Positions 15,460 through 24,528 of a stretch of 64,000 nt of DNA are shown piece by piece. Positions within the stretch are counted from its first letter, which is position 1. Every line of letters starts with the position of its first letter. Position numbers and translations under genes: made by a program. The notes below the pieces were generated by a model, which was given only the letters and a program-made list of their open reading frames with translations, was not told the DNA's origin and made no database searches. Source of the DNA: Clostridia bacterium (GTDB taxonomy: Bacteria; Bacillota_A; Clostridia; Christensenellales; Aristaeellaceae); contig JAFQEB010000009.1 in assembly GCA_017399225.1 (NCBI GenBank), positions 25,852-89,851 on the forward strand. The letters are read 5' to 3'.

Positions 15460-18400
15460 TCAATGATACACGTTGGGGAAGATCGGGAAGGCGTTCATCA
15501 GCTCCGTCAGCCAGGAGACGAACGCGTTGTCATGGGTGTAGAGATACTGCTGCGTCCAGGGGTAATCCCGTACGAAATCCAACCAGCCATTGGGCGTGAG
15601 CACGCCGCTGGCATAGGGGAAGAGCAGGATGAACAGCACCAGCGCAGCGCCCAGCAGCAGGAGCAGCGTGATCCCACGAATGCTCGGATAACGGTACGTC
15701 ACCCGGTCGAGCATCACCACCGTGCCCAGGATGAGGAAGGGCACGCTGGCAAAGTAGTGGTAGATGTAGGTTCCGCGGGGCACCAGCACCCACGGGAGGA
15801 ACTGCGCCAGGAGCCCGATGAGAACGAAGGCCATCGTCACATCCCAAACATCGGCAAAGAGATGCCAGGTGCCGCTCCGGCCTGCCACACGATAGCGGTG
15901 CTGGCGCACAAAGCGGTACACCGTGTACGCGATACCGGCGATGCCGATGAACCAGACCACCGGATTGCCGAAGCAGAAGATCGCGTAGCTCCAGCCCCAG
16001 GGGGTGAAGGAGGGAGAGGCGTAGTACATCGGGCGCTGCATCAGCGGCCACTCGTACCAGGGGGAATAGAAGGGGTGATCCATGCCCAGACCGGGGGTCG
16101 CATGGTAGTTGAACATCCCCTGCTGCGCCTTGATGACCTCCTTGACAAATTCAATGGGCGATGCCAGATCCTTGTGCGCAAAGTAGGGCACATAGGACAG
16201 CAGGTAGATCACCACGGGCACCAGCACGAAGAACAGCAGGCACCACAGGCACAGGCAGACCACCCGCTTCATGGCAGGCGTGTCCTTCTGCTCCAGCAGA
16301 TCCCATTCCGCCTGGGTATATGTGCCCCCGCTGCGCTTGATGCGTGCGCACTGGATGCCGACGCGGAGATGCCGCAGGCAGGTCCAGAAGTAGAGCACCG
16401 CCAGGCCCGCTCCCGCATACACGCCGATCCACTTGCTGGCCACACCGCAGCCCATGAAGAAGCCGCTCAGCGCAAGATCCGGCAGAATGCGGGTGATCTT
16501 CGTGCGGACGATATCCCGCTGCATGAAGCGCAGCATGAAGAAGTAGCTCAGGATGATGAAGAGCACGGGGAAGCTGTCGATAGTAGCGATGCGGGTCTGG
16601 GTGAAGTGCATACAGTCCAGCGCCATAAGCATCATGGCCGCAAAGCCCATGCTTGTGCGCTTGGTCAGCTGCTTGGCCAGCAGATACATCGCCGGAAGCA
16701 TCAGGATGCCGCACAGCGCGCCGGCAAAGCGCCAGCCAAAGGGCGTCATGCCGAAGATCCCGATGAACCAGCTCATGATCACCTTGCCCAGCGGCGGGTG
16801 GCTGGTCTCATAGGGCACCGTGCCGTTCAGGTGCTCAAAGCCGGTACGGGCGTGGTAGATCTCGTCGAAGTATGTGGAGTTCCACCAGCCGGGCTCGCCC
16901 TCCAGGGTGTACTGCTCGTCCAGCAGGTTTTCCGGATCGGAGTACAGGGGGGAATGCTCATTGGCGTTGAGCACGCCGACGATGCTGGCAGGGATATCGT
17001 TGCCCTGGGCGTCGCGGAAGATGACCTCGTTGAGGATCAGGCCCACCTGCTGGGCCGTGATGCACACATAACGGCCGTCCATCTTGTGTACATCCCCGAA
17101 GGCGTTGGCGCTCTTGTAAACGATGTTGCCATACTTGTCCCGCAGGAATTCACCGGAGGAATCCGTCAGCCGGGGCACAAGGTACTTCCAGCGGAAGCAC
17201 TCGCCCTCGGCCATCTTCGCCCAGCAGACGCGGTCATCCGGCCAGGTTTCACCGTCGTCGCTGGACGCCACGGTAAAGTCGCTGTAAGAGACCTGCGCAT
17301 AGTAGAGCATGGAGAAATCCTCATACCGCTGGCCCAGGTCAATGATGACCTGCTCCTGGGCGTTGGTAGACTTCCAGGGGGTCTGGGGCGCAGTATGGGA
17401 GCCCAGGGTCGTCAGGGTAACGATGCTGTAAACGAGCGTCACTGCACCGATCAGGGCACCGTCCCGCCACGTCCACTTCACAGCGGATGCATCCCTGTGG
17501 GTGAAGGGCGTGCAGGGGTCACTTTCATGCTCTCGGACGGTGACCTGGGGCTCATCCGCATTTTCAAGCAGCCTGGGCGGCTGATCGTCCGCGCAGACAT
17601 TGACCAGAAGCTTGACAGACCACAGGGCCAGCAGGACATTACCCAGGGCCAGGAGGCTTGCGACCGCATGGGTATCCTGGTTCAGATGTCCAGAGGCAGA
17701 CCCCAGCCGCAGGGAGTTATCCAGGATGATGCCTTCATTGACAAAGAGGATGCAGCTCAGCCCGACCAGGAGCAGCAGGAGCCGCTTATCTCGGCGATAA
17801 GCGTAGGCCATGCCCAGCAGGAACAGTGCCGGGAACAGATAGCGCTCGTGCATCTTGACGCCGAAGACATACAGGAGGATGAACAGCACCGCGCCACACA
17901 GCGGGAGCAGCTCCAGCTTCCCGCTGCGGATGAACACCGGCAGCACCACTGCAAAGGCCATTGCCATCGCGACGACGCCAAGGGTGCCCCAGGAGGTGTC
18001 AAAGAAAGCCAGGAACACAAACGCAAGCAGGAAAGCCAGCAGGATCGCGGGCTCGATCAGGCCCGTATGCAGCTGCTCCCGCTTCCCGCTGCGCAGCATG
18101 GAATACAGCGCCAGCATCAGCATCGCCGCGGCGATCAGCAGCACGACAGCGAGCGCCAACAGCAGCACGGGCGAGACAGCAACGCAGGTCGTGCCCTCCA
18201 CGTCCGTCATCAGCTCGCGGACGTAGCCATCCTCGGTGTTATGCACATACCAGGGGTTGCCGGTGGTCAGGTGATAGGCCTCCCCTTCGCCGGAAATATA
18301 GGGCATCACGCCCAGCGCGCCGAAGGTCACGCAGAACACCAGCAACAGGGCAATCGCAGGCTCCAGGAGCGTGAGCTTCTTATCCTTGCGGTGGAGGAAG

Positions 18401-20085
18401 AAGTACAGCACGGCGCATGCGCTCAGGCCGATGAAGGCAAGCATGACAGGCATATCCGCATTCTGAAGGATCGAATCCCAGTTGCCGCCGGAGAGGTAAT
18501 AGAGATTCGCCGTGTTGACCGTGGCATAAGGGTAAGAGGACAGGGTTTCACCGTAAAGGGAGAACAGCCACATGGGCGAACTCTGGTTGGGGCTGAAGGG
18601 CAGGATGATGACCAGCGCCAGCACAAGGGACAGCAGGAGGCCGACGCCCATATCGCGCCAGATCCTCGGGAAGATCAGCTTGCCCTTTGCAGGATCGCGG
18701 CGCGGGCGCTGACGCACCAGCTCCATCACAATGGCTGCCAGGCCCAGGAAGCCCATCATCAGCGCCTGGGGCTTGATGAGGATGGAGAGCACATACACCG
18801 GCAGCACCGCAGCCCACTTGCCGCGGATCGCCAGGTAGGCCACCAGCATCAGGCAGAAGCTCAGCACGCTGTCCACCTGGCACCAGGCGGCGCTGTTGAG
18901 GATGATGGCGGGGTTAAAGGCGAGCATCAGCGCCATCATGGCAGACTGACGCCGGCTCAGGCCCTTCTCCTGCGCAATGCGGGCAACCAACAGCGCCCCC
19001 AGCAGATCACACAGGATCGGGATCAGCTTGTGCGCAAAGGCCTGGGAAACCGCGCCGCCAAAGAGACGATAAACGCCCTCGTTGAAAGCCATGACATACA
19101 GGTAAGCAGGCGGATAGTCGCAGAAGTTTGCGCCCTGCTCATTATGGAGCATGAAATCGCCGTTGAGGCCGTAGAAGCCCGCCGGGCCCTTCTCCAGCAT
19201 GGAGTAGCCCCAGGAGCTGAAGCAGCCCACGTCCACCTGATAGCCGGTGACGCACAGGGTGATCACCACGCGCAGGAGGAGCGCGGCGCCCAGGCCGCAC
19301 ACCAGCAGCAGGGAAATGCTCTGCTTCTTCCCTGCCCTGTCCGCGCCGCGCAGTGCCGCTGATGGATCGCTGCGCAGCTGCGTATAGCGGGACAGCCCCA
19401 CACACATGGCAATGTATGCAGCGGACAGCACCGCCAGCCAGAGGCGGAAATTGCCCTCCGGCTCTGCCGCTACGCTCTCCTGCTCAGGCTGTACGCTCTT
19501 CTGGGGATACCAGCGTTCCGCAGTCGCACCGGCAGGGAGCAGCTCCACCTTCGTCAGATTCACATCGTCAAAGGCCGCAGCGCCGACGCTTTCGCCGCTG
19601 TAGCCGCCCACGCGGGCAAAGACGGTCAGTCGGGTCTGATCGCTGTCCGTGACGCCGTACATTTCGACGTATTGCCAGCCGCCCATGGTGTCAAAGACAC
19701 TTTCGCTGAAAACATAAACGTCCGAAATGGACAAGTTCGCGCCACGGCCTCCGTCCGGGATCGCGTCTGCGCGGATCCAGCCGGAGAGGCAGTAAACACT
19801 GCTCGGCTCCACGGCCACGACCTGGGCAAAGCGGGCGTCATTCAGCCCGACGTTTTCCACCACCACGGCATTTTCGCCGCTATGAGCATCGTCGGTCACG
19901 CTGTAAAGCGTCACGCCCTCGCGGTTGATATAGGCATCCGTATACCAGCCGGTCGGCAGTCCGTCTGCGCCGAGCGCTTCAAAGCCGCCGTTGGTAAGCA
20001 GATTCTGTTCCACCTCCGCCCGGACGGGCAGCAGGATCAGAAGCAGCAGCGTCAGCAGCAGCAGGAGCTTTCTGCTCATCCGCAA
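15460..20085 (-). CDS. Bimodular GT-C (PMT-type) glycosyltransferase with N-terminal CBM-like domain
   Basis: A 1541-residue membrane protein. Residues 1-23 are a signal peptide. Residues ~28-178 resemble a CBM4/9-like galactose-binding fold (NLLTNGGFEALGADGLPTGW). From ~210 to ~840 a first GT-C module has many transmembrane helices and a luminal acidic motif after a helix (YQVDVGCFSSWGY). From ~855 a second GT-C module includes a discoidin-like insert, then DEIYHA and ETSHPPLGKV, the classic PMT/GT39 signature with catalytic Asp-Glu, and a C-terminal four-helix block. It should transfer sugars from polyprenyl phosphate to surface targets. TTG at 20085 with GAGGTG 8 bases upstream is the best start; an ATG follows two codons later. 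It is last in the rbgA operon. Confidence 0.85.
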   Translation of the reverse strand: MRMSRKLLLLLTLLLLILLPVRAEVEQNLLTNGGFEALGADGLPTGWYTDAYINREGVTLYSVTDDAHSGENAVVVENVGLNDARFAQVVAVEPSSVYCLSGWIRADAIPDGGRGANLSISDVYVFSESVFDTMGGWQYVEMYGVTDSDQTRLTVFARVGGYSGESVGAAAFDDVNLTKVELLPAGATAERWYPQKSVQPEQESVAAEPEGNFRLWLAVLSAAYIAMCVGLSRYTQLRSDPSAALRGADRAGKKQSISLLLVCGLGAALLLRVVITLCVTGYQVDVGCFSSWGYSMLEKGPAGFYGLNGDFMLHNEQGANFCDYPPAYLYVMAFNEGVYRLFGGAVSQAFAHKLIPILCDLLGALLVARIAQEKGLSRRQSAMMALMLAFNPAIILNSAAWCQVDSVLSFCLMLVAYLAIRGKWAAVLPVYVLSILIKPQALMMGFLGLAAIVMELVRQRPRRDPAKGKLIFPRIWRDMGVGLLLSLVLALVIILPFSPNQSSPMWLFSLYGETLSSYPYATVNTANLYYLSGGNWDSILQNADMPVMLAFIGLSACAVLYFFLHRKDKKLTLLEPAIALLLVFCVTFGALGVMPYISGEGEAYHLTTGNPWYVHNTEDGYVRELMTDVEGTTCVAVSPVLLLALAVVLLIAAAMLMLALYSMLRSGKREQLHTGLIEPAILLAFLLAFVFLAFFDTSWGTLGVVAMAMAFAVVLPVFIRSGKLELLPLCGAVLFILLYVFGVKMHERYLFPALFLLGMAYAYRRDKRLLLLLVGLSCILFVNEGIILDNSLRLGSASGHLNQDTHAVASLLALGNVLLALWSVKLLVNVCADDQPPRLLENADEPQVTVREHESDPCTPFTHRDASAVKWTWRDGALIGAVTLVYSIVTLTTLGSHTAPQTPWKSTNAQEQVIIDLGQRYEDFSMLYYAQVSYSDFTVASSDDGETWPDDRVCWAKMAEGECFRWKYLVPRLTDSSGEFLRDKYGNIVYKSANAFGDVHKMDGRYVCITAQQVGLILNEVIFRDAQGNDIPASIVGVLNANEHSPLYSDPENLLDEQYTLEGEPGWWNSTYFDEIYHARTGFEHLNGTVPYETSHPPLGKVIMSWFIGIFGMTPFGWRFAGALCGILMLPAMYLLAKQLTKRTSMGFAAMMLMALDCMHFTQTRIATIDSFPVLFIILSYFFMLRFMQRDIVRTKITRILPDLALSGFFMGCGVASKWIGVYAGAGLAVLYFWTCLRHLRVGIQCARIKRSGGTYTQAEWDLLEQKDTPAMKRVVCLCLWCLLFFVLVPVVIYLLSYVPYFAHKDLASPIEFVKEVIKAQQGMFNYHATPGLGMDHPFYSPWYEWPLMQRPMYYASPSFTPWGWSYAIFCFGNPVVWFIGIAGIAYTVYRFVRQHRYRVAGRSGTWHLFADVWDVTMAFVLIGLLAQFLPWVLVPRGTYIYHYFASVPFLILGTVVMLDRVTYRYPSIRGITLLLLLGAALVLFILLFPYASGVLTPNGWLDFVRDYPWTQQYLYTHDNAFVSWLTELMNAFPIFPNVYH

Positions 20086-20116
20086 ATCCGATCACCTCAA
20101 ATCATCAGTCTCATTC

Positions 20117-20467
20117 TTACCGCGCCGCCATGAAGGCATTGGGCACATACAAAACGCCGCGCGCGGTGATTTCCACAACATCAAAACGAACGGGACGGGC
20201 CATCCATTCCCTTTCCACCAAATATGCCAGCGCTGCATGGGTCATGCGGCGCTGCTTGACGGGCGTAACGGCCATCAGGCCCGTTCCTGCACGGGCAGAG
20301 GGACGCGCCTTTACCTCGACGAATACCACCGTTTCGCCATCCAGCATCACCAGGTCGATCTCGCCGTCCTCCGCGCGGAAGCGGCGATCCAGGACCTGCA
20401 TTCCTCTTTGGCACAGGTATTCCTCCGCCTGCGATTCTCCCCGCAGGCCGGTCTCATGCTGCCTCAT
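20117..20467 (-). CDS. yraN: YraN/UPF0102 family nuclease-fold protein
   Basis: A 116-residue member of UPF0102. The restriction-endonuclease-like core is seen as GEIDLVMLDGETVVFVEVKA (the D...E-x-K signature), with the N-terminal GLRGESQAEEYL typical of the family. A biochemical role is not established; it is generally encoded next to rnhB, as here. Its start overlaps the rnhB stop by 4 bases (ATGA), which indicates translational coupling. Confidence 0.92.
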   Translation of the reverse strand: MRQHETGLRGESQAEEYLCQRGMQVLDRRFRAEDGEIDLVMLDGETVVFVEVKARPSARAGTGLMAVTPVKQRRMTHAALAYLVEREWMARPVRFDVVEITARGVLYVPNAFMAAR

Positions 20468-21078
20468 GGGCAGAAATTCCGGATGAAGCTGCGCCGGTGC
20501 GCCTCGCAGGGGCCGAGCTCCTTCAGGGCAGCGATGTGCTCCGCTGTACCGTAGCCCTTGTTGCGGGCAAAGCCGTAGGCGGGATACTGCTTGTCCAGCT
20601 CGATCATCTGGCGGTCGCGGGTCACCTTGGCCACGATGCTGGCGGCGGCAATGGCATAGGAGGTGGCGTCTCCCTTGATGATGGGCACTTCACGGCCATT
20701 GAGCCCCAGGCCGGTCACCGCGTCGATCAGGAAGATATCGGCAGGCACCTGAGCTGCAGCTTCCCGCATGGCCTTCTTCGTGGCCTCCAGGATGTTGATC
20801 TCGTCGATCTCCTCCGGGGTCGCCTGTCCGATGCCGACATAGATCGCACAGTCCATGATCTCCTGGAAAACCTTTTCCCGGCGGGACTCGGAGAGCTTCT
20901 TGCTGTCGTCGATCCAGGCGATCACCGGCTCAGGCGGCATGACCACGCAAGCCGTGACCACATTGCCGGCCAGCGGACCGCGGCCCACCTCATCCATGCC
21001 TGCGACGACGGCGCCGACGAACTGCAGATCATGCTCAAGAAGCATCTGCGCATGGGCAAGCCGATCAATCTTCGCCAT
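20464..21078 (-). CDS. rnhB: Ribonuclease HII
   Basis: A 204-residue enzyme that cuts the RNA strand of RNA/DNA hybrids and removes misincorporated ribonucleotides. The GMDEVGRGPLAG motif carries the first catalytic Asp-Glu. ITSD-type residues appear later as FLIDAVTGLG, and the C-terminal GYGTAEHIAAL is diagnostic for type 2 RNase H. The start overlaps the end of rbgA by 14 bases. The order rbgA-rnhB-yraN matches B. subtilis ylqF-rnhB neighbourhoods. Confidence 0.95.
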   Translation of the reverse strand: MAKIDRLAHAQMLLEHDLQFVGAVVAGMDEVGRGPLAGNVVTACVVMPPEPVIAWIDDSKKLSESRREKVFQEIMDCAIYVGIGQATPEEIDEINILEATKKAMREAAAQVPADIFLIDAVTGLGLNGREVPIIKGDATSYAIAAASIVAKVTRDRQMIELDKQYPAYGFARNKGYGTAEHIAALKELGPCEAHRRSFIRNFCP

Positions 21079-21979
21079 GGTTTTCCTCCTGAGGCACAGC
21101 CTTTTCCGCCGCGCCGGGGATCACCAGGCGGGGCTTGGGCTTCTGGGGCGTTTCAAGGGTGATGCGGCCCAGCTTGCCCGCGCGGAATTCATCCAGCACG
21201 ACAGAGCAGCAGCGGTCGTAGTCGCACACGCCGCCCTTCATCAGGAAGCCGCGGCCTCGGCAGACCGCCTCCAGCAGCTCCTCGCCGCGAAGAGAGGCGT
21301 CCTTGATGCGGAAGCGCTCGCACACGATCTCCGGCTTCGCCGCCAGCATGTCCTGCAGGAGGTGAATGGTCAGCATGGCCAGATCCACCACATCATCCTT
21401 GACGGTGCCGATATAGCACAGACGGCGGGCGGCCAGCTGGTCATCCAGCCGGGGCCAGAGGAGACCGGGGGTGTCCAGCAGATCCAGATAGGGCGTGATG
21501 CGCACCCACTGGTTGGAGCGGGTCACGCCGGGGCGATCGCCGGTTTTGGCGATGCCCTTGCCGTGCAGCTTGTTGGTGAAGGTGCTCTTGCCCACGTTGG
21601 GCACGCCCACCACCATGGCCTTGACGGTCTTGCGCATCCCCTTGGCGGCGGCGCGCTCCACGGTTTCCTTTGCTGCACGGTCAATGACAGCCATCGCGTC
21701 CTTCACCTTGCCGCTGATGGCGTTGTAGGGCGCCGCATCGATGCCCTGGGCGCGGAAATAGTTCAGCCACGCGCTGGTCGCCGCCTGATCCGCCAGATCA
21801 GCCTTGTTCAAAAGCAGCACGCGCTTCTTGCCGGAAATGAGTTTGTCCAGATCGGGATTGCGGCTGGAATAAGGCAGACGCGCGTCACACAGCTCCACCA
21901 CCACATCCACGCGGCTGAGCTGCTCGGAAAGCTGCCGCTTCGTTTTTGCCATATGTCCCGGGTACCAGTTGATATCCAT
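21065..21979 (-). CDS. rbgA: Ribosome biogenesis GTPase RbgA (YlqF)
   Basis: A 304-residue circularly permuted GTPase needed for late assembly of the 50S subunit. The permuted order is clear: G4 NKADLADQ comes first, then G1 GVPNVGKST, then G3 DTPG. The N terminus INWYPGHMAKTKR is family-typical. The chosen ATG has AGGTGG upstream; the longer frame extends into the promoter. It heads the operon rbgA-rnhB-yraN-glycosyltransferase. Confidence 0.95.
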   Translation of the reverse strand: MDINWYPGHMAKTKRQLSEQLSRVDVVVELCDARLPYSSRNPDLDKLISGKKRVLLLNKADLADQAATSAWLNYFRAQGIDAAPYNAISGKVKDAMAVIDRAAKETVERAAAKGMRKTVKAMVVGVPNVGKSTFTNKLHGKGIAKTGDRPGVTRSNQWVRITPYLDLLDTPGLLWPRLDDQLAARRLCYIGTVKDDVVDLAMLTIHLLQDMLAAKPEIVCERFRIKDASLRGEELLEAVCRGRGFLMKGGVCDYDRCCSVVLDEFRAGKLGRITLETPQKPKPRLVIPGAAEKAVPQEENHGED

Positions 21980-22073
21980 AATCCACCTGCCATGATCTGT
22001 GTTTTCAACATATGCGCTGCGGTGCAGCAGCACATCAAACAGCCCTCGCGGATCGGCCGTGAAAGCTGTCTTT

Positions 22074-22102
22074 ATAATGCCATGCCTCGCCGGAAATTGC
22101 AA
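22074..22102 (-). promoter_or_regulatory. rbgA operon promoter
   Basis: TTGCAA (22097-22102) and CATTAT (22074-22079) on the minus strand are separated by 17 bases, about 95 bases upstream of the rbgA ATG. Confidence 0.55.
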
Positions 22103-22173
22103 GCGTTTTTGGGCATTTCACCGCTGCATAAAGGAATTTTCCCGCCTGTTTACATTCCTACAATAAAAAGGGG

Positions 22174-22202
22174 TGGAAAAATCACTGCTTTTGTCGTATA
22201 AT
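22174..22202 (+). promoter_or_regulatory. Promoter for the 22252 gene
   Basis: Perfect TATAAT (22197-22202) lies 17 bases after TGGAAA, 50 bases upstream of the GTG start. Confidence 0.55.
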
Positions 22203-22251
22203 GGGTATTGGTGGGATTATGCCCGCCTGACCCACGAAAGGAGTGACCCCT

Positions 22252-22800
22252 GTGCAACAGCAGACGCCTCCTCAGGGACGACTGTTCCCCGACAAGCCGC
22301 AGCAGCAGACCGCGCACCGCTTTGCCGGCACGACTGCCCAGGGCTATGAGCCTCAGTCGCGTATGCAGCAGACCGGCCCCGTGCCCGTATATCATTCCGC
22401 AAGGTATTCCACCGGCTCCCTGCAGACGCTTCACGGCTCGCAGCCCGTTCAGAATATGCCTCACATGGCGACGATGCCCACCGCGCAGGCCTATCAGGCT
22501 GCCCAGCAGGGCAACCCTATCCTCGTGCAGACGGTGCAGGGCACGCCCGTCATCGTCAGCGAGGAGCAGCTGCGCCAGGCCCTCGAGGCTTTTGACAAGC
22601 AGCAGGCCGCCGGAAAAAAGCCGGGGAAAAAGAAATCCGCCCGGAAGACAAAGGCTGAGAAGGCCGGCGAGAAGGAGAAGAAGCCCTTTGTGCTCAAGCT
22701 CTCCGTGTTCTGGCTGATCTTCGGCCTCATCGGCATCGCTACCGTGCTGGTGCAGCTGGCACGCTATGTCGTCATTCCCCTGCTCGTCAAATTCTTTTAA
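22252..22800 (+). CDS. Gln/Pro-rich tail-anchored membrane protein, unknown function
   Basis: A 182-residue protein that I do not recognise. The first ~110 residues are low-complexity and rich in Gln, Pro and Thr (QQTPPQGRLFPDKPQQQT); a Lys-rich patch (residues ~115-145, KKPGKKKSARKTKAEK) precedes one C-terminal transmembrane helix (VFWLIFGLIGIATVLVQLA) and a short hydrophobic end. The topology suggests a cytoplasmic tail anchored at the C terminus. GTG at 22252 is chosen because AAAGGAG lies 8 bases before it. A DUF4230 gene follows at 18 bases, so the two probably act together at the envelope. Confidence 0.7.
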   Translation: MQQQTPPQGRLFPDKPQQQTAHRFAGTTAQGYEPQSRMQQTGPVPVYHSARYSTGSLQTLHGSQPVQNMPHMATMPTAQAYQAAQQGNPILVQTVQGTPVIVSEEQLRQALEAFDKQQAAGKKPGKKKSARKTKAEKAGEKEKKPFVLKLSVFWLIFGLIGIATVLVQLARYVVIPLLVKFF

Positions 22801-22818
22801 CCCGCTACAGGAGGCATT

Positions 22819-23442
22819 ATGAAAGCATTTTTCCGCTGGCTCGGCGGGATCATCGGCTCTGCGCTGGCGCTGGCCCTCGGCGTGGCGCTCCTGCCCTATG
22901 CCAAGGACCTGATCGTGCAGGTCATGCCCGATGCTGCGTCCTCCGCACTGAGAACCTCCGCGATCCTTTCCACCCAGATGCGCTCCAGCGCCCGGCTGGA
23001 GACCATCCGCATCTCCGAGGAGGGCGTGTATAACTACGATTTTGACATCGGCGAATTGGTCATCGGCCATGTGACAACGAAGTATATGTACAACGCCAAC
23101 TACGGCGTCGATCTGAACAGGGTCGAAATGATGGTCACCGGCAGCGAGATCGTCTTTGTGCTCCCCCAGCCGGAGCTCATGTTTGACGAGCTGGTAGAGC
23201 TGGAGAGCGACCGGCAGACCTTTGCCATCGGCACCTTTACGGACGAAAGCTACCGGGAGATGATGGAGCAGGAAAAGCTTCGCTGCCGGGAGCGCTATGT
23301 TTCCGGGGAGAATCGACAGGCCGTGCTGGACAGCACTGTCAAGGCCATGGAGGAGACCGTATCCTCCTGGATGAAGCACGCCGACAGCAGAATATCCATC
23401 CGCTATGCCTTCGCCGATCCCGAAACGGAGGCATCCCGCTGA
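22819..23442 (+). CDS. DUF4230-family protein
   Basis: A 207-residue protein with an N-terminal signal anchor (FRWLGGIIGSALALALGVALL) and an extracytoplasmic domain. LSTQMRSSARLETIRISEEG with the beta-rich IGHVTTKYMYNANYGVDL is the DUF4230 pattern. Family function is unknown. The ATG follows ACAGGAGG. It likely forms a two-gene operon with the preceding tail-anchored protein. No strong terminator is seen before the arginine operon promoter. Confidence 0.75.
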   Translation: MKAFFRWLGGIIGSALALALGVALLPYAKDLIVQVMPDAASSALRTSAILSTQMRSSARLETIRISEEGVYNYDFDIGELVIGHVTTKYMYNANYGVDLNRVEMMVTGSEIVFVLPQPELMFDELVELESDRQTFAIGTFTDESYREMMEQEKLRCRERYVSGENRQAVLDSTVKAMEETVSSWMKHADSRISIRYAFADPETEASR

Positions 23443-23470
23443 TCTGCCGGAAACAGTACACGGAAAGTAC

Positions 23471-23504
23471 TTGACATCAAGCGCCGCGCGTGTATAATTA
23501 CACG
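23471..23504 (+). promoter_or_regulatory. argCJBD promoter with dyad over the -10
   Basis: Consensus TTGACA (23471-23476) and TATAAT (23493-23498) are spaced by 16 bases. CGTGTA-TAAT-TACACG (23489-23504) is an inverted repeat centred on the -10 and is a candidate operator. It does not match the classic ARG box closely. Confidence 0.8.
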
Positions 23505-23550
23505 TATATTTATGCGGCGCTTTCTGCATAAATTCAAAGGAGGAATCCTG

Positions 23551-24498
23551 ATGGCACTGACTGTATTTATTGACGGCAAGGAGGGCACCACAGGCCTGCG
23601 CATCTTTGAACGCCTGGCCACCCGCCCTGACCTGATCATGCTGACCCTGCCGGAGGAGAAGCGCAAGGATCCCACGGCCCGCAAGGAGGCCATCCACGCA
23701 TCCGACATCACGGTGCTGTGCCTGCCGGACGCCGCTGCAAAGGAGTCCGTGCAGCTGGCCGAGGGCAGCAAAGCCCGCATCCTGGATACATCCACCGCAC
23801 ACCGCATCGCGCCCGGCTGGGCTTATGGCTTTGCGGAGCTGAGCGACGCACACAGACAGGGCATCATGGGCGGCACGCGCGTGGCCGTCCCCGGCTGCCA
23901 CGCCAGCGGCTTCATCAGCCTGGTAACTCCGCTGACCATGGCGGGTCTGCTGCCCAAGGAGACTCCTCTGACCTGCTTCTCCCTGACCGGCTATTCCGGC
24001 GGCGGCAAGAAGATGATCGCCCAGTACGAGGGTGTTGATCGCACGGCCGACCTGGATTCTCCCCGGCCCTACGGCCTGACCCAGGCCCACAAGCACATTC
24101 CGGAGATGACCCATGTGCCCGGCCTGACCACCGCGCCCATCTTTGCGCCCATCGTGGCGGATTTCTATTCCGGCATGGAGGTCACCGTGCCCCTGTTCGG
24201 CAAGCAGCTGAACTGCGCGCATCCCGTGGAGGACGTCACCGCCTGCCTGAAGGCGCACTATGCGGGCTCCCCCATTATCGAAGTGCTCGGCGCTGAGGAG
24301 GTCGCTGCCTTTGGCGGATTCATCCCCTCCAATGCGCTCTCCGGCAAGGACGGCATGAAGATCATGGTCACCGGCAACGACGAGCGGCTGCAAATCGTCA
24401 GCCTCTTCGATAACCTGGGCAAGGGTTCCTCCGGCGCGGCGCTGCAGTGCCTGAACCTGATGACCGGCGTGGAAGAAACCCTGGGGCTGAACCTGTAA
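23551..24498 (+). CDS. argC: N-acetyl-gamma-glutamyl-phosphate reductase, type 2
   Basis: A 315-residue enzyme that reduces N-acetylglutamyl phosphate to the semialdehyde with NADPH, the third step of arginine synthesis. The N-terminal VFIDGKEGTTGLRIFERL is the type 2 nucleotide-binding region, and the catalytic cysteine lies in VAVPGCHASG. The length (about 315) also fits the short type 2 class rather than the ~345-residue type 1. AAAGGAGG precedes the ATG; the longer frame begins inside the promoter. First gene of argC-argJ-argB-argD. Confidence 0.95.
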   Translation: MALTVFIDGKEGTTGLRIFERLATRPDLIMLTLPEEKRKDPTARKEAIHASDITVLCLPDAAAKESVQLAEGSKARILDTSTAHRIAPGWAYGFAELSDAHRQGIMGGTRVAVPGCHASGFISLVTPLTMAGLLPKETPLTCFSLTGYSGGGKKMIAQYEGVDRTADLDSPRPYGLTQAHKHIPEMTHVPGLTTAPIFAPIVADFYSGMEVTVPLFGKQLNCAHPVEDVTACLKAHYAGSPIIEVLGAEEVAAFGGFIPSNALSGKDGMKIMVTGNDERLQIVSLFDNLGKGSSGAALQCLNLMTGVEETLGLNL

Positions 24499-24528
24499 GA
24501 CATGTATATGGATATGGAGGAATATACA

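Noticed and set aside
15463..19362. A 1299-codon open frame on the plus strand
   Set aside because: It is antisense to the glycosyltransferase, has a His/Gln/Arg-rich composition typical of shadow frames in GC-rich DNA, and has no ribosome site or recognisable domain.
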